DNA of 64,000 nt, from assembly GCF_004342685.1 (NCBI RefSeq), contig NZ_SMBZ01000002.1, positions 117,166 to 181,165 of the forward strand, read 5' to 3'. The notes beneath the pieces were generated by a model. That model had not been told where the DNA came from and made no database searches. It was given only the letters and a program-made list of their open reading frames with translations. How positions within the stretch are numbered: the stretch's first letter is position 1; the number at the start of each line of letters is the position of its first letter. Origin of the DNA: Sphingobacterium alimentarium (GTDB lineage Bacteria > Bacteroidota > Bacteroidia > Sphingobacteriales > Sphingobacteriaceae). Below, piece by piece: positions 1 through 8,354 of this stretch. The translations under genes were made by a program, and so were the position numbers.

Positions 1-25
1 GAAAACTAAATTATATTTAATAAAA

Positions 26-205
26 ATGGAAAACTACACTAAACTAAAAGATCTAGTAGCTTCAATCGAAGGTGATGCTGAAAAATTCTTTAACAACGGT
101 AACTCTGCAGCAGGTACTCGTGTACGTAAAGGTTTACAAGAAATTAAAACTTTAGCACAAGAAATCCGTAACGAAATTACAGCTACGAAAAACTCAGCTA
201 AGTAA
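26..205 (+). CDS. Histone H1-like nucleoid protein (Hc1 type)
   Basis: This 59-codon ORF starts MENYTKLKDLVASIEGDA and ends in TATKNSAK. It matches my memory of the short histone H1-like family (PF07432) of Bacteroidota, whose core LKDLV.SIEGDAEKF..GN.AAGTR.RK is almost fully visible at residues 7-36. Members are thought to bind DNA or the nucleoid. Longer family members carry a Lys/Ala-rich tail, which is absent here, so this is the short form. The ATG follows an A-rich stretch and a perfect hairpin lies downstream. The promoter lies outside or at the edge of the window. Family assignment is from motif recognition; function is inferred from the family. Confidence 0.85.
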   Translation: MENYTKLKDLVASIEGDAEKFFNNGNSAAGTRVRKGLQEIKTLAQEIRNEITATKNSAK

Positions 206-228
206 GCTGCGTATACAGTATGAACAAT

Positions 229-255
229 AAAGGCTCACCAATTTGGTGAGCCTTT
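229..255. terminator. Bidirectional hairpin terminator
   Basis: Perfect 12-bp stem (229-240 with 244-255, AAAGGCTCACCA) with a 3-nt loop. It lies between the histone-like gene and the convergent GLPGLI gene. A short T run is present in each direction, so it may serve both. Confidence 0.8.
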
Positions 256-274
256 GTCATGTTTAGGCACTTCC

Positions 275-1063
275 TTATAGAAGTGCCAATTTCATTATAT
301 ACTTTACAGTTTCTACATTCATAAAATTCCCCATTGCTTCGACAAACTGTTTTTCCATTTCTGCACGGGTCATTCGTTTTATCTTTTGGTTGTCTAACAA
401 CTTCTTGTCCAAGACTACAGCATTGCTGATCTCGACTTTGGTCGCAAAATACGATACGTGTTGACTAGGTACTACCAAACCCAAGATCAATCCTGGTAAG
501 CCATTTATAGACTCAGGACCACCATCAATCGGAATCTCTACCGCATAGTAGCCTACCACATAAATTGAGTCTGGAGTGATACCATTCGCACGACGGCAGT
601 TGTATCCCGCTATTTCGCGATACTCATCTGTGATTTTCCACTTGATATTCTTTACGCTATCTTTTATGATAATTTTTTGGCCTACGATATCATTATAACG
701 CTGAAATTCTTTGGTTTTCAAATTAGAGAATGTAGTGGCTTCGAAATCCAAGGCCAATTGCATGATGGTCTGTTTCAATTTCATGTCCAATTCTTGCTTC
801 ACAGGACCAAACACAGTCTCATCGCCTTTGAATCTTAATTCTTTTTTCAGTACGGCATTCTCTGGAAGATTCGGAATCATGGCCTGAAAAAATGGTCTTG
901 AACGCTCGTCGGATTTCTCTACATACTGTTTGCGGACGATATTCTTCATGTACATGGTCTTATCATAACTCACCACACCTGATTCTGCAAACATGGCATA
1001 TTGTGCTTCGGCTTTAAAAAAGACGCCCAATACCAATGCTACTACGATATATAAATATTTCAT
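275..1063 (-). CDS. GLPGLI family exported protein
   Basis: A 262-residue protein with an N-terminal signal peptide (hydrophobic stretch in residues 4-18, cleavage probably after AEA or nearby). It carries the family-defining motif GLPGLILGL at about residue 187, preceded by the usual conserved YNCRRA and WKITDE segments. GLPGLI proteins (TIGR01200) are Bacteroidota-specific secreted proteins of unknown function. The start is supported by a strong Shine-Dalgarno-like AAGGAG on the minus strand about 9 nt upstream, which is uncommon in this phylum. It lies 20 bp downstream of the TonB-receptor gene on the same strand, so the two are probably co-transcribed. Genes of this family often sit next to such receptors, suggesting that they work together at the outer membrane. 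The partnership is inference. Confidence 0.85.
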   Translation of the reverse strand: MKYLYIVVALVLGVFFKAEAQYAMFAESGVVSYDKTMYMKNIVRKQYVEKSDERSRPFFQAMIPNLPENAVLKKELRFKGDETVFGPVKQELDMKLKQTIMQLALDFEATTFSNLKTKEFQRYNDIVGQKIIIKDSVKNIKWKITDEYREIAGYNCRRANGITPDSIYVVGYYAVEIPIDGGPESINGLPGLILGLVVPSQHVSYFATKVEISNAVVLDKKLLDNQKIKRMTRAEMEKQFVEAMGNFMNVETVKYIMKLALL

Positions 1064-1083
1064 GTTATTATTCTCCTTATAAA

Positions 1084-3810
1084 TTATTTTACAAACATCT
1101 TGTTAAAGTCCCATGATAGTTTCAACATATAATAACGTTGAATGGTATCGAATCTACGTTGTACAAAGACAGAGTTGTTTTGCGATCTAGAGTACCCAAT
1201 ATTTTCGTTTAGTAAATCATTGATCGTAAAGTCAAGCATCAACGATTCATTCTTAAAGAATTTTTTGCTGATACCTGGATGAATCAAGAAACGAGACAAA
1301 TCTTCGTTGAATGCTTCTGTAGCTGCTTCGAATGAATAGTCGTAATTCGTATAGATTTTGAAAGTCTTCGTTACAAAATATTCTACCGAGCCATTTGAGC
1401 CAAACACAAAACCATTGTTATTTTGATCCGGTCTCAAGTTAGAAGTCATTTTTCTATACTGAGGACTGAAGTTCAAATTAAAGTTTAAGCCTGTTTTTGT
1501 ATCGCGCGTGATCTGATAAGTAAAATTATAGTTTGCTGTTTTCACCACATTTTCTTGGCCATCAAAGAAGTTGTAATTTTCTGATAGGTTGACACTCACT
1601 TGCGGCGAATTACTTAATCCTAAGTCCTTGCTAAGTTTGAAATAGTTACCTCCCCATAAGCCCAAAGATTTATTCGTGCGGCCATCTATATTTGCCCAAC
1701 GGTATATATTCTTACCTTCATTTTGGGTAATATTTTGTGCAATAGGATCTTTAGTCATCGAAGCATTTAAGCCTACATACATATAGTTACCCGATAATAC
1801 TTGGAAGGAGTTGTAACCTACATTCGCACTATTGATAAACGATGGCTCCAAGTTCTCATTACCTTCGTATTGATTCAATTCATCGGTATTATTTCTCAAT
1901 GGTTGGATCTGTGACAAAGAAGGCAATTGGTTGCGTCCATTGTAGTTGAACCACAAGTGCTTGTTTTTCGCAATGCTATATGAACCATTAATCCTTGGAT
2001 TGTACGTGAAGAACGAGCGTTTCAAAATATTGGATGTATAATTATTCTTTTGCTCTAGCGCATCATCATTCAGATTGTTAACAAAGCTACCGCGAAGTTT
2101 TTCGGTCACATAGCTTAATGTCACATTGTAATTATTGCTTCGACGATTGAAGTCATAGTTGTTACTGAAGTTTTCATCCAATATATCATAATTGTCTGTC
2201 GTGCTCTTATTGAATGACTCCAATAATGAAGCATTATCACGACGGTCAATATTGTATCCCAAAGACAAATTCAAGACGCTGCTAAGCGGCTCCGTATAGC
2301 TAATACCTGCTTTTACATTGGTCATGTTTTGGTCTCTGTTCTTAAATTGATCTGTAATTGTATCCGGTAGACTCACCAAAGATCTTGTAGAATACAATGT
2401 ACCAAAACCATACGTTCTATCTTTCTCCGCAGCTGCTGTAAGGGATAACGAACGTCCTTTTTTCATAAACTTCTTCGTATACAATAAGTTCATAATGTAA
2501 TTTTCGACATCGTTATCTTCTACTTGTCTACTTCTGTTTGAAGCAATTAAATTTTCATTGTTGTTAAAATTGGCAGAATTTAACCTATTATCACTCCACA
2601 GCTTTTTACGTGTTACACCACCGCGCACTAACACGGAGTTTAGAGAGTCTAATTTCAGATCATAACGCAAATTGATACGGTGTTGCTCATTTTCAGTGTC
2701 AACAATTTTGCTGGAATTACTATTGACTACGCCAGACATGATCGTTGATTCTGTACCATCTGCCTGCAGATTTCCATATTTGTAACTCAAATTAATGGTA
2801 TGCTTGTCTCCTCCTAATTTATCATTGAAGTTGACACCCGAATTAATAGCTCTTGGGATACCAACTACACCTTGTCCTGAAAATGGATCTTGGAAAGAAC
2901 CATCTACAAACATGCCCCCTTCGTCATTAATAGTCACACCAGAGTCGCCACCAAATTTCTGCGCATCTTCCCAGTTCATACTGGTGGTACCATTGTTACC
3001 AAATAGACCATAAGCAGAAATCTTTTGTGAACCTTTGAATTTGTTGAACATCAACTGCCCCATATAATATTTGTCCGTGCCCGCGCCAGCAAGTGCTTTA
3101 CCAAAGATGCCATTTTTAGCGTCTTCTTTCAGTTGTACGTTGATCGTCTGTTCACGCACGCCATCATCCACACCAGTTCGTTCGGCTTGGTCCGATCTTT
3201 TTTCATACACTTGTACTTTATCCACCATATCCGATCGAAGATTTCGGGTCACTAAAGTAGGATCATCCCCAAAGAATTCTTCGCCATCTACCAATACTTT
3301 TTTTACAGTTTTACCTTGAGCGGTAATATTACCTGCTGCATCCACCGTGATACCGGGAAGGACTTTCAATAAATCCTCTACCTTGGCATTCTTCTCTACA
3401 GTAAATTGTGAGGCGTCATATTCTGTTGTATCGCCTTTGATTGTGATAGCTGCTCGCCCGCGGACCACAACTTCCTCGATCAGATGTGCGACACTTGTCA
3501 ATAACACTTCACCAAGATCATTTTGATTATCATCGGCCTTTAGTTCCTTGTAGAAATCTGCATATTTGGGATAGGAAACAACCAGCAAATGATCTCCCGC
3601 AACAGGTTTCGGAAATTCGAAATATCCATTTTCATCTGCTCGCGTATAATCGATCAAGATCGAATCCTGCGCCTGCAATAGCATAATGGAAGCGTTTTTA
3701 AGTTTTAATTTATCCGATATGTCTAATACCTTACCGGAAATCTTACTTTGTGCAAATGTATTTGATAGTAAACCAAATAGTGTAAATAAAAAGAGGAAAG
3801 AACCCTTCAT
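1084..3810 (-). CDS. TonB-dependent receptor-like outer-membrane beta-barrel protein
   Basis: A 908-residue protein. The N-terminus is a signal peptide ending near TFAQ. Residues about 22-110 form a carboxypeptidase-regulatory-like beta-sandwich (SKISGKVLDISDKLKLKNASIMLL). A plug-like region follows around residues 110-230 (IEEVVVRGRAAI, GITVDAAGNITAQGK, KVLVDGEEFFGDDP). The rest is a long barrel rich in Asn and aromatic residues. This matches the outer-membrane beta-barrel family (PF14905) that usually neighbours GLPGLI genes. It is the first gene of a two-gene operon. The substrate cannot be told from sequence. Two direct repeats about 91 and 111 bp upstream may be a regulator site. Family confidence is high. 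Confidence 0.88.
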   Translation of the reverse strand: MKGSFLFLFTLFGLLSNTFAQSKISGKVLDISDKLKLKNASIMLLQAQDSILIDYTRADENGYFEFPKPVAGDHLLVVSYPKYADFYKELKADDNQNDLGEVLLTSVAHLIEEVVVRGRAAITIKGDTTEYDASQFTVEKNAKVEDLLKVLPGITVDAAGNITAQGKTVKKVLVDGEEFFGDDPTLVTRNLRSDMVDKVQVYEKRSDQAERTGVDDGVREQTINVQLKEDAKNGIFGKALAGAGTDKYYMGQLMFNKFKGSQKISAYGLFGNNGTTSMNWEDAQKFGGDSGVTINDEGGMFVDGSFQDPFSGQGVVGIPRAINSGVNFNDKLGGDKHTINLSYKYGNLQADGTESTIMSGVVNSNSSKIVDTENEQHRINLRYDLKLDSLNSVLVRGGVTRKKLWSDNRLNSANFNNNENLIASNRSRQVEDNDVENYIMNLLYTKKFMKKGRSLSLTAAAEKDRTYGFGTLYSTRSLVSLPDTITDQFKNRDQNMTNVKAGISYTEPLSSVLNLSLGYNIDRRDNASLLESFNKSTTDNYDILDENFSNNYDFNRRSNNYNVTLSYVTEKLRGSFVNNLNDDALEQKNNYTSNILKRSFFTYNPRINGSYSIAKNKHLWFNYNGRNQLPSLSQIQPLRNNTDELNQYEGNENLEPSFINSANVGYNSFQVLSGNYMYVGLNASMTKDPIAQNITQNEGKNIYRWANIDGRTNKSLGLWGGNYFKLSKDLGLSNSPQVSVNLSENYNFFDGQENVVKTANYNFTYQITRDTKTGLNFNLNFSPQYRKMTSNLRPDQNNNGFVFGSNGSVEYFVTKTFKIYTNYDYSFEAATEAFNEDLSRFLIHPGISKKFFKNESLMLDFTINDLLNENIGYSRSQNNSVFVQRRFDTIQRYYMLKLSWDFNKMFVK

Positions 3811-3900
3811 ATAATTTTAAGTTAAAGAATGTTTAGTTTAATAAGCGCTATTTACAATAGCCTTCCCATAATCAGACACAAAGAAAAGATTCTTTGCGCA

Positions 3901-3929
3901 TTAATCCATATAAAAAAACGTTAATCCAT
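3901..3929. promoter_or_regulatory. Tandem 9-bp direct repeats with 20-bp period, possible regulator site
   Basis: TTAATCCAT occurs at 3901-3909 and again at 3921-3929, exactly 20 bp apart, each followed by an A-rich stretch. A second element, a 6-4-6 inverted repeat AAAGAA/TTCTTT, lies just beside it at about 3880-3895. Both are in the spacer between the divergent TonB-receptor and dipeptidase genes. Spacing of two helical turns is typical of sites bound by a dimer on one DNA face. Confidence 0.4.
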
Positions 3930-4078
3930 GCAAAAACTCGGTAGATAGCACTTTTTTGTCGGTAAAAAATCCATTCTCAGATTTATTGTTTTATGCTAAT
4001 AATTAAAATATACCACTGCTTGGCGCGTGAAATTTACTTTACTCCAACACATAAAACTATTATTAAACAAATATTCCC

Positions 4079-4086
4079 TATTTTTG
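4079..4086 (+). promoter_or_regulatory. -7 promoter element of the dipeptidase gene
   Basis: TATTTTTG is an exact fit to the Bacteroidota -7 consensus TAnnTTTG. It lies 18 nt upstream of the ATG at 4105. It also lies downstream of the GTG at 4027, so a start at 4027 would not be included in this transcript. Confidence 0.65.
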
Positions 4087-4104
4087 CTAAAAACCATTTT
4101 TAAA

Positions 4105-5475
4105 ATGCAAAACATCAAAGAATATGTAGAAGCGAACAAAGATCGTTTCTTAGATGAATTATTTGAATTATTGCGCTTTCCATCAGTTAGTGCTGACCCT
4201 CAATATAAAGAAGGCGTATTAAATACAGCAGAGTTCGTAGCTCAAAAATTAAAAGACGCTGGTGCTGACAATGTGGAAATATGTCCTACTGCAGGATATC
4301 CAATCGTATACGGAGAGAAGATTTTTGACGCTTCGCTACCTACCGTATTGGTATATGGTCACTATGATGTACAGCCAGCTGACCCACTAGAGCTATGGCA
4401 TACACCTCCATTCGAGCCTACTGTACGTGATGGCAAAATCTATGCGCGTGGTGCTGCAGATGACAAAGGTCAATTCTACATGCATGTGAAAGCCTTTGAA
4501 TACATGGTTCGCGAAAACCAATTGGCTTGTAATGTTAAATTCATGATAGAAGGTGAAGAAGAAGTAGGTTCAGAAAACCTTGGTATCTTCGTAGCCGCGA
4601 ATAAAGAGCGTTTGAAAGCAGATGTTATCGTGATTTCGGATACATCTATGATTAGCCTGGAGCACCCATCTTTAGAGACTGGTTTGCGTGGTTTGTCATA
4701 TGTAGAAGTAGAGGTTACTGGTCCTAACCGTGACTTGCACTCTGGTGTCTATGGTGGTGCTGTAGCAAACCCTGCTACTATCCTTTCCAAAATGATTGCA
4801 TCTCTTCACGACGAGAACAACCACATCACTATCCCAGGATTCTATGATGATGTCGTGGAATTGACTCCAGAAGAAAGAAAAGCTTTGAATGAAGCTCCTT
4901 TTGATATCGAAGAATATAAAACAGATCTAGGCGTACAAGATGTATGGGGCGAAGAAGGATTTTCTTCTATCGAACGTACAGGTATTCGTCCTACATTGGA
5001 GGTCAACGGTATTTGGGGAGGTTATATCGGCGAAGGTGCCAAAACAGTATTACCTTCCAAAGCATTTGCTAAAATCTCTATGCGTTTAGTACCGAACCAA
5101 AATTCGGAACGTATTACGCAATTATTCAAAAACCACTTCGAAGGCATAGCACCGAAATCTGTAAAAGTAGAGGTAAAACCTCACCACGGTGGCGAGCCTG
5201 TAGTTACACCTACGGATAGCATCGCTTATCGTGCTGCCGAAAAAGCGCTGGAAGAAGCATTTGGCAAGAAACCAATCCCTACACGCGGCGGTGGTTCTAT
5301 TCCAATTGTAGCGTTGTTCGAAAAAGAATTGGGTATCAAAACCGTATTAATGGGCTTCGGTCTGGATAGCGATAATCTTCACTCTCCTAACGAAAAATAT
5401 GGTATCGAAAACTACTTAAAAGGTATCGAAACAATTCCATTGTTTCACAAATATTATGCGGAGTTAAGTAAATAA
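4105..5475 (+). CDS. M20 family dipeptidase (zinc metallopeptidase)
   Basis: A 456-residue cytosolic M20/CNDP-type dipeptidase. The metal-binding motifs are visible in order: GHYDVQPADP (His ligand, about residue 85), GAADDKGQ (bridging Asp), IEGEEEVGSEN (catalytic Glu-Glu), VISDTS (Asp ligand) and GLDSDNLHSPNE (C-terminal His ligand). The middle segment GPNRDLHSGVYGG is the lid/dimerisation domain signature. The reading frame extends upstream to a GTG at 4027, but that extension is AT-rich and lies before a good -7 box, so the ATG at 4105 is chosen. Family members cleave dipeptides for amino-acid recycling; the exact substrate is unknown. It stands alone between a promoter and a strong terminator. 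Confidence 0.9.
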   Translation: MQNIKEYVEANKDRFLDELFELLRFPSVSADPQYKEGVLNTAEFVAQKLKDAGADNVEICPTAGYPIVYGEKIFDASLPTVLVYGHYDVQPADPLELWHTPPFEPTVRDGKIYARGAADDKGQFYMHVKAFEYMVRENQLACNVKFMIEGEEEVGSENLGIFVAANKERLKADVIVISDTSMISLEHPSLETGLRGLSYVEVEVTGPNRDLHSGVYGGAVANPATILSKMIASLHDENNHITIPGFYDDVVELTPEERKALNEAPFDIEEYKTDLGVQDVWGEEGFSSIERTGIRPTLEVNGIWGGYIGEGAKTVLPSKAFAKISMRLVPNQNSERITQLFKNHFEGIAPKSVKVEVKPHHGGEPVVTPTDSIAYRAAEKALEEAFGKKPIPTRGGGSIPIVALFEKELGIKTVLMGFGLDSDNLHSPNEKYGIENYLKGIETIPLFHKYYAELSK

Positions 5476-5495
5476 TCTGCTACTCCAGCATTAAG

Positions 5496-5530
5496 AATAA
5501 TAGGTCTAGTTGTGCTAGACCTATTATTTT
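5496..5530 (+). terminator. Rho-independent terminator after the dipeptidase gene
   Basis: Perfect 14-bp stem (5496-5509 with 5515-5528), 5-nt loop, followed by a T-rich run. Confidence 0.9.
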
Positions 5531-5573
5531 TTCTATATATTCGTCCTTATTAGTCTAAGCTTGGAATTGATTT

Positions 5574-6317
5574 ATGACAAGGATATTAAGAAGAACACAT
5601 ACCATTCTCTATCTAGGAGCTGTTCTGCTCTTTTTCATTCCTTTCTATCCCTTTTTATATTTTTTTACGAGAAATCCGCACAAATATTACAATCAGATCG
5701 TTTTCTGCCGCAAGTGGATTAGTCTGCTAGCCACCAGTATCGTGGGAATCCGTTTCAAAGTCGAATACGAGAGCAACATAGACTGGTCTGAACCCTATGT
5801 AATTTGTCCTAATCATACTTCCATCCTAGATATTACCGCACTCACCTACCTCTGCCCACAGCCGTTTTCGTTTATGGGCAAGATCGAATTATTAAAAAAC
5901 CCCGTGACAAGGGTCTTTTTCAAAAGTATTGATATTGCAGTGGATCGAAAAAGTAAAATTTCAGCATTCAGGGCGTTCAAAAAAGCCGACGAAATGCTGA
6001 AGGAAGGAAAATCTATTGTCATATTTCCCGAAGGAAAGATTGACGATGAATATCCTCCACGGCTGCATGAATTCAAATCAGGCTCCTTTCGATTGGCAAT
6101 TGATAATAAAGTCAAGATTCTTCCTGTAGTCATCCAAGATGTGTGGCGAGTCTTGTGGGACGACGGTAGCACCTACGGATCAAAGCCTGGAGTCGTGCAC
6201 ATAAAAGTGCTCGAACCCATAGATACACAGACGCTTACCCAAAAAGAATTTGATGAATTACAGCACTATGTGTATCAGAAAATGAATCAACATTGGCTAC
6301 AAGTGAATGCTTCGTAA
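5574..6317 (+). CDS. 1-acyl-sn-glycerol-3-phosphate acyltransferase-like (PlsC family)
   Basis: A 247-residue membrane-associated lysophospholipid acyltransferase. Residues about 10-32 are a hydrophobic membrane anchor. The catalytic HX4D box is NHTSILD (His81, Asp86). The acceptor-binding motif FPEGKIDDE lies near residue 152, and GSFRLAIDNKVKILPVVI forms the conserved strand after it. Such enzymes put the second acyl chain on lysophosphatidic acid in phospholipid synthesis, although some paralogues acylate other lipids such as ornithine lipids. It sits alone between hairpin-bounded genes, with no pathway neighbours to narrow the substrate. Confidence 0.88.
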   Translation: MTRILRRTHTILYLGAVLLFFIPFYPFLYFFTRNPHKYYNQIVFCRKWISLLATSIVGIRFKVEYESNIDWSEPYVICPNHTSILDITALTYLCPQPFSFMGKIELLKNPVTRVFFKSIDIAVDRKSKISAFRAFKKADEMLKEGKSIVIFPEGKIDDEYPPRLHEFKSGSFRLAIDNKVKILPVVIQDVWRVLWDDGSTYGSKPGVVHIKVLEPIDTQTLTQKEFDELQHYVYQKMNQHWLQVNAS

Positions 6318-6370
6318 TTTAATAAATGTGACCACATGTGACATTAATGTAATTTCGATGAAATTAAACT

Positions 6371-6400
6371 TGCTTTTATTAAATATTATATTATTTTTGC
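6371..6400 (+). promoter_or_regulatory. Promoter of the DUF2795 gene
   Basis: -33 element TTG at 6371-6373 and an exact -7 box TATTTTTG at 6393-6400, separated by 19 bp. This fits the Bacteroidota primary sigma consensus. The leader to the ATG at 6428 is about 27 nt. Confidence 0.7.
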
Positions 6401-6427
6401 GAAAAGTGAAATTTAAATTGTTAGACT

Positions 6428-6649
6428 ATGTATTGGACTCTAGAATTAGCATCACATTTAGAAGATGCACCATGGCCTGCAACTAAAGATGAATTAATCG
6501 ACTATGCAATTCGTTCTGGTGCTCCTGTAGAAGTAATAGAAAACCTTCAAGCTTTGGAAGATGACGGCGAGCCTTACGAAAACATCGAAGAGATTTGGCC
6601 AGATTACCCAACAAAAGATGATTTCTTTTTTAATGAAGACGAGTATTAA
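6428..6649 (+). CDS. DUF2795 domain-containing small acidic protein
   Basis: A 73-residue acidic protein starting MYWTLELASHLEDAPWPATKDELIDYA and ending in an Asp/Glu/Phe-rich tail. The LAxHLEDAPWPATKDELIDYAIRxGAP core is a conserved DUF2795 form common in Bacteroidota, usually as a stand-alone housekeeping gene. Function is unknown. It has its own consensus promoter and a strong terminator, so it is a monocistronic unit and probably well expressed. Confidence 0.85.
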   Translation: MYWTLELASHLEDAPWPATKDELIDYAIRSGAPVEVIENLQALEDDGEPYENIEEIWPDYPTKDDFFFNEDEY

Positions 6650-6657
6650 TCTAGAAT

Positions 6658-6690
6658 AAAAATCGCACTTAATAAGTGCGATTTTTATTT
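6658..6690 (+). terminator. Rho-independent terminator after the DUF2795 gene
   Basis: Perfect 13-bp stem (6658-6670 with 6674-6686), 3-nt loop, T-rich tail. Confidence 0.9.
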
Positions 6691-6736
6691 TTATCCTATT
6701 CCAGTTTATTCTTATTTCGGTTAAACGATTTTCAGT

Positions 6737-6744
6737 TACCTTTG
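6737..6744 (+). promoter_or_regulatory. -7 promoter element (exported protein operon)
   Basis: TACCTTTG, exact TAnnTTTG, 22 nt upstream of the ATG at 6767. Confidence 0.6.
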
Positions 6745-6766
6745 TCTTTACTTCAAAACATATGGT

Positions 6767-7711
6767 ATGAATAAATTACTTTTCCTTGGCTTATCTTTCT
6801 TTTGGGCAAATTTCTGTTTTGCACAATCCCCTAATTCCATCCATGAGCCAGACGTAACATCCATTACCATTCAACCCAAAATCGGCTATTCTATCTCCAA
6901 ATCCTCTTTCAATATAGCGGGTAATGAGTTAGGACAAAATCCTACGGTACTCTCGGAGCTGATTTGGGATCCGACAAACGCGCTGGAATATGGTATAGAA
7001 TCCACTCTTTCGCACAAAAAACTATTTCTTCGCACAGATATCGCACTGCAAAGCACCTTATACGGCAATGTTTCTGATATTGATTATGACGGTGACAACC
7101 GCACCTCACCCTATAGCACATTATATCTTAGCAATCATAAAGGCCTAGGATATTCCCTAAAAATCCAACCCGGATACTATTGGACACGATCGAATAAAAC
7201 GTCATTTGCGACCTATGCGAGCTTGGATTATTCGGGTCGCAAACTGTATTTACTCAATGATAAGGACTGGCAAACCAACAATACAAATTACATTCCCGGT
7301 CTAAATTCTTATTACAACTATAGATTCCCCAGCTATGGCGTCGGTGTCCTTTTGGATCAACGACTCTCCAATACTTTGTCTACACAGATCGCTTTGGAAG
7401 GATACGTATCGCAATACGCAGCTTATGGCAACTGGAACCTTATCGACGATTTTGAAAAGCCCAAAAGCTATGAGCACAAAGGCACAGGGAAAAAAATCAA
7501 TGCGCGATTGGGACTCTCCTATCACCTTACAGCACGCACGAGCCTTGGGATAGAATATAACCTTAATCACTTTGGAGTGAGCAATGGTAAAGATTACCTG
7601 TACAGCAAATCATCGGGCTTATTGAAAGCTAGATTGAACGATGCCAACGAAACTAGACAGGCTTTCTTATTTAATTTACGCTATTCACTACCATTTGTCC
7701 ATAGCAATTAA
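6767..7711 (+). CDS. Exported protein, probable outer-membrane beta-barrel
   Basis: 314 residues with a clear signal peptide (MNKLLFLGLSFFWANFCFAQ). I do not recognise a named family. The body alternates polar and aromatic residues (YSLKIQPGYYW, SFATYASLDYSGRKLYLL, INARLGLSYHLTARTSLGIEYNLNHFG) and ends RQAFLFNLRYSLPF, a pattern typical of beta strands in an outer-membrane porin-like barrel with a C-terminal aromatic strand. It has a good -7 box upstream. The next gene, 41 bp downstream on the same strand, also encodes an exported protein and may share the transcript. Localisation is inference from the pattern; there is no functional clue. Confidence 0.7.
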   Translation: MNKLLFLGLSFFWANFCFAQSPNSIHEPDVTSITIQPKIGYSISKSSFNIAGNELGQNPTVLSELIWDPTNALEYGIESTLSHKKLFLRTDIALQSTLYGNVSDIDYDGDNRTSPYSTLYLSNHKGLGYSLKIQPGYYWTRSNKTSFATYASLDYSGRKLYLLNDKDWQTNNTNYIPGLNSYYNYRFPSYGVGVLLDQRLSNTLSTQIALEGYVSQYAAYGNWNLIDDFEKPKSYEHKGTGKKINARLGLSYHLTARTSLGIEYNLNHFGVSNGKDYLYSKSSGLLKARLNDANETRQAFLFNLRYSLPFVHSN

Positions 7712-7752
7712 TCTTTTGCCTTAATTTAAAGTCATAATTCAAAATTATAACT

Positions 7753-8205
7753 ATGCGATTTATTTTCTCTTTTATCATTCTTATGCAAAGCTGGGCTGTA
7801 TTGGCGCAGAATAATTCCTCTACTTCCAAAGATGATTTACAAATCATCCGTAACTTTGTAAATGATATGGTCAATGAGGATATCAAAACAGATGTTATCC
7901 TCAGTCAATATATTATCGTAGAGAATCCCAATGACGAACTTTACGATTACTTACAAGTCAGCCTGGATGAAGTACGCATCAACCTATGGAGCAAAAAAAT
8001 AGACGATATACGGTACACGGCATATGCTAATATGCCACGCAAAGATGTACGCGACATTGATATAGAAAATATAGACCCAAACCGTGTTTATTTCCTACAT
8101 TATAGAAATCGACAAGTATTGGCGGTATATCTAGAACACGACAAAATCGCATCCTTTACCTTAGTTTCCAAAGGAGACAACAAAGCACATTTTGTATTGT
8201 ATTAA
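7753..8205 (+). CDS. Exported hypothetical protein
   Basis: 150 residues; signal peptide MRFIFSFIILMQSWAVLAQ. The mature part (SKDDLQIIRNFVNDMVNEDIKTDVILSQYI and onwards) is a mixed alpha/beta domain of about 130 residues, ending in a beta-rich half (VYFLHYRNRQVLAVYLEHDKIASFTLV). I do not recognise the family. It follows the putative barrel gene by 41 bp with no obvious promoter between, so co-transcription is likely. Only a weak 5-bp hairpin follows, before the trp leader promoter. Confidence 0.65.
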   Translation: MRFIFSFIILMQSWAVLAQNNSSTSKDDLQIIRNFVNDMVNEDIKTDVILSQYIIVENPNDELYDYLQVSLDEVRINLWSKKIDDIRYTAYANMPRKDVRDIDIENIDPNRVYFLHYRNRQVLAVYLEHDKIASFTLVSKGDNKAHFVLY

Positions 8206-8258
8206 AAGTCACTAATATGTTGGAAAATTGGTAAACCAATAATTTTTTACAAAAACTC

Positions 8259-8289
8259 TTGACATTATTAAAAAGATAATTGATATTTG
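8259..8289 (+). promoter_or_regulatory. Probable trp operon promoter
   Basis: TTG at 8259-8261 and GATATTTG at 8282-8289 (one mismatch to TAnnTTTG), separated by 20 bp. The transcript would start about 8293 and include the leader peptide at 8307. Confidence 0.5.
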
Positions 8290-8306
8290 TTAACAACAAT
8301 AAAGAG

Positions 8307-8354
8307 ATGAATCAATTTGTATCAAATAACGCATGGTGGTGGCACAACAGTTAA
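8307..8354 (+). CDS. trpL: trp operon leader peptide with three tandem Trp codons
   Basis: A 15-codon ORF, MNQFVSNNAWWWHNS followed by TAA, with three consecutive TGG codons at 8334-8342. It lies about 130 nt upstream of trpD and immediately before a competing hairpin system and a terminator. Trp is the rarest codon in most proteins, so three in a row in a 15-residue ORF ahead of trp genes is a diagnostic leader-peptide layout. Low charged tRNA-Trp would stall the ribosome on these codons. No Shine-Dalgarno sequence is seen, which is normal in this phylum. The call rests on sequence and the established logic of enterobacterial trpL; translation is not shown. Confidence 0.88.
   Translation: MNQFVSNNAWWWHNS

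Noticed and set aside
4027..4104. N-terminal extension of the dipeptidase from a GTG at 4027.
   Set aside because: It is AT-rich, unlike the coding part, and an exact -7 box at 4079-4086 lies after it, so the transcript would not contain that start.
6327..6342. TGTGAC repeated 10 bp apart upstream of the DUF2795 gene, resembling a CRP/FNR half-site.
   Set aside because: The copies are direct, not inverted, and no second palindromic half at CRP spacing is present. Kept only as a weak coincidence.
8225..8250. ATTGG/CCAAT hairpin followed by a T run before the trp promoter as a terminator of the gene at 7753.
   Set aside because: Only five pairs, AT-rich; too weak to call.
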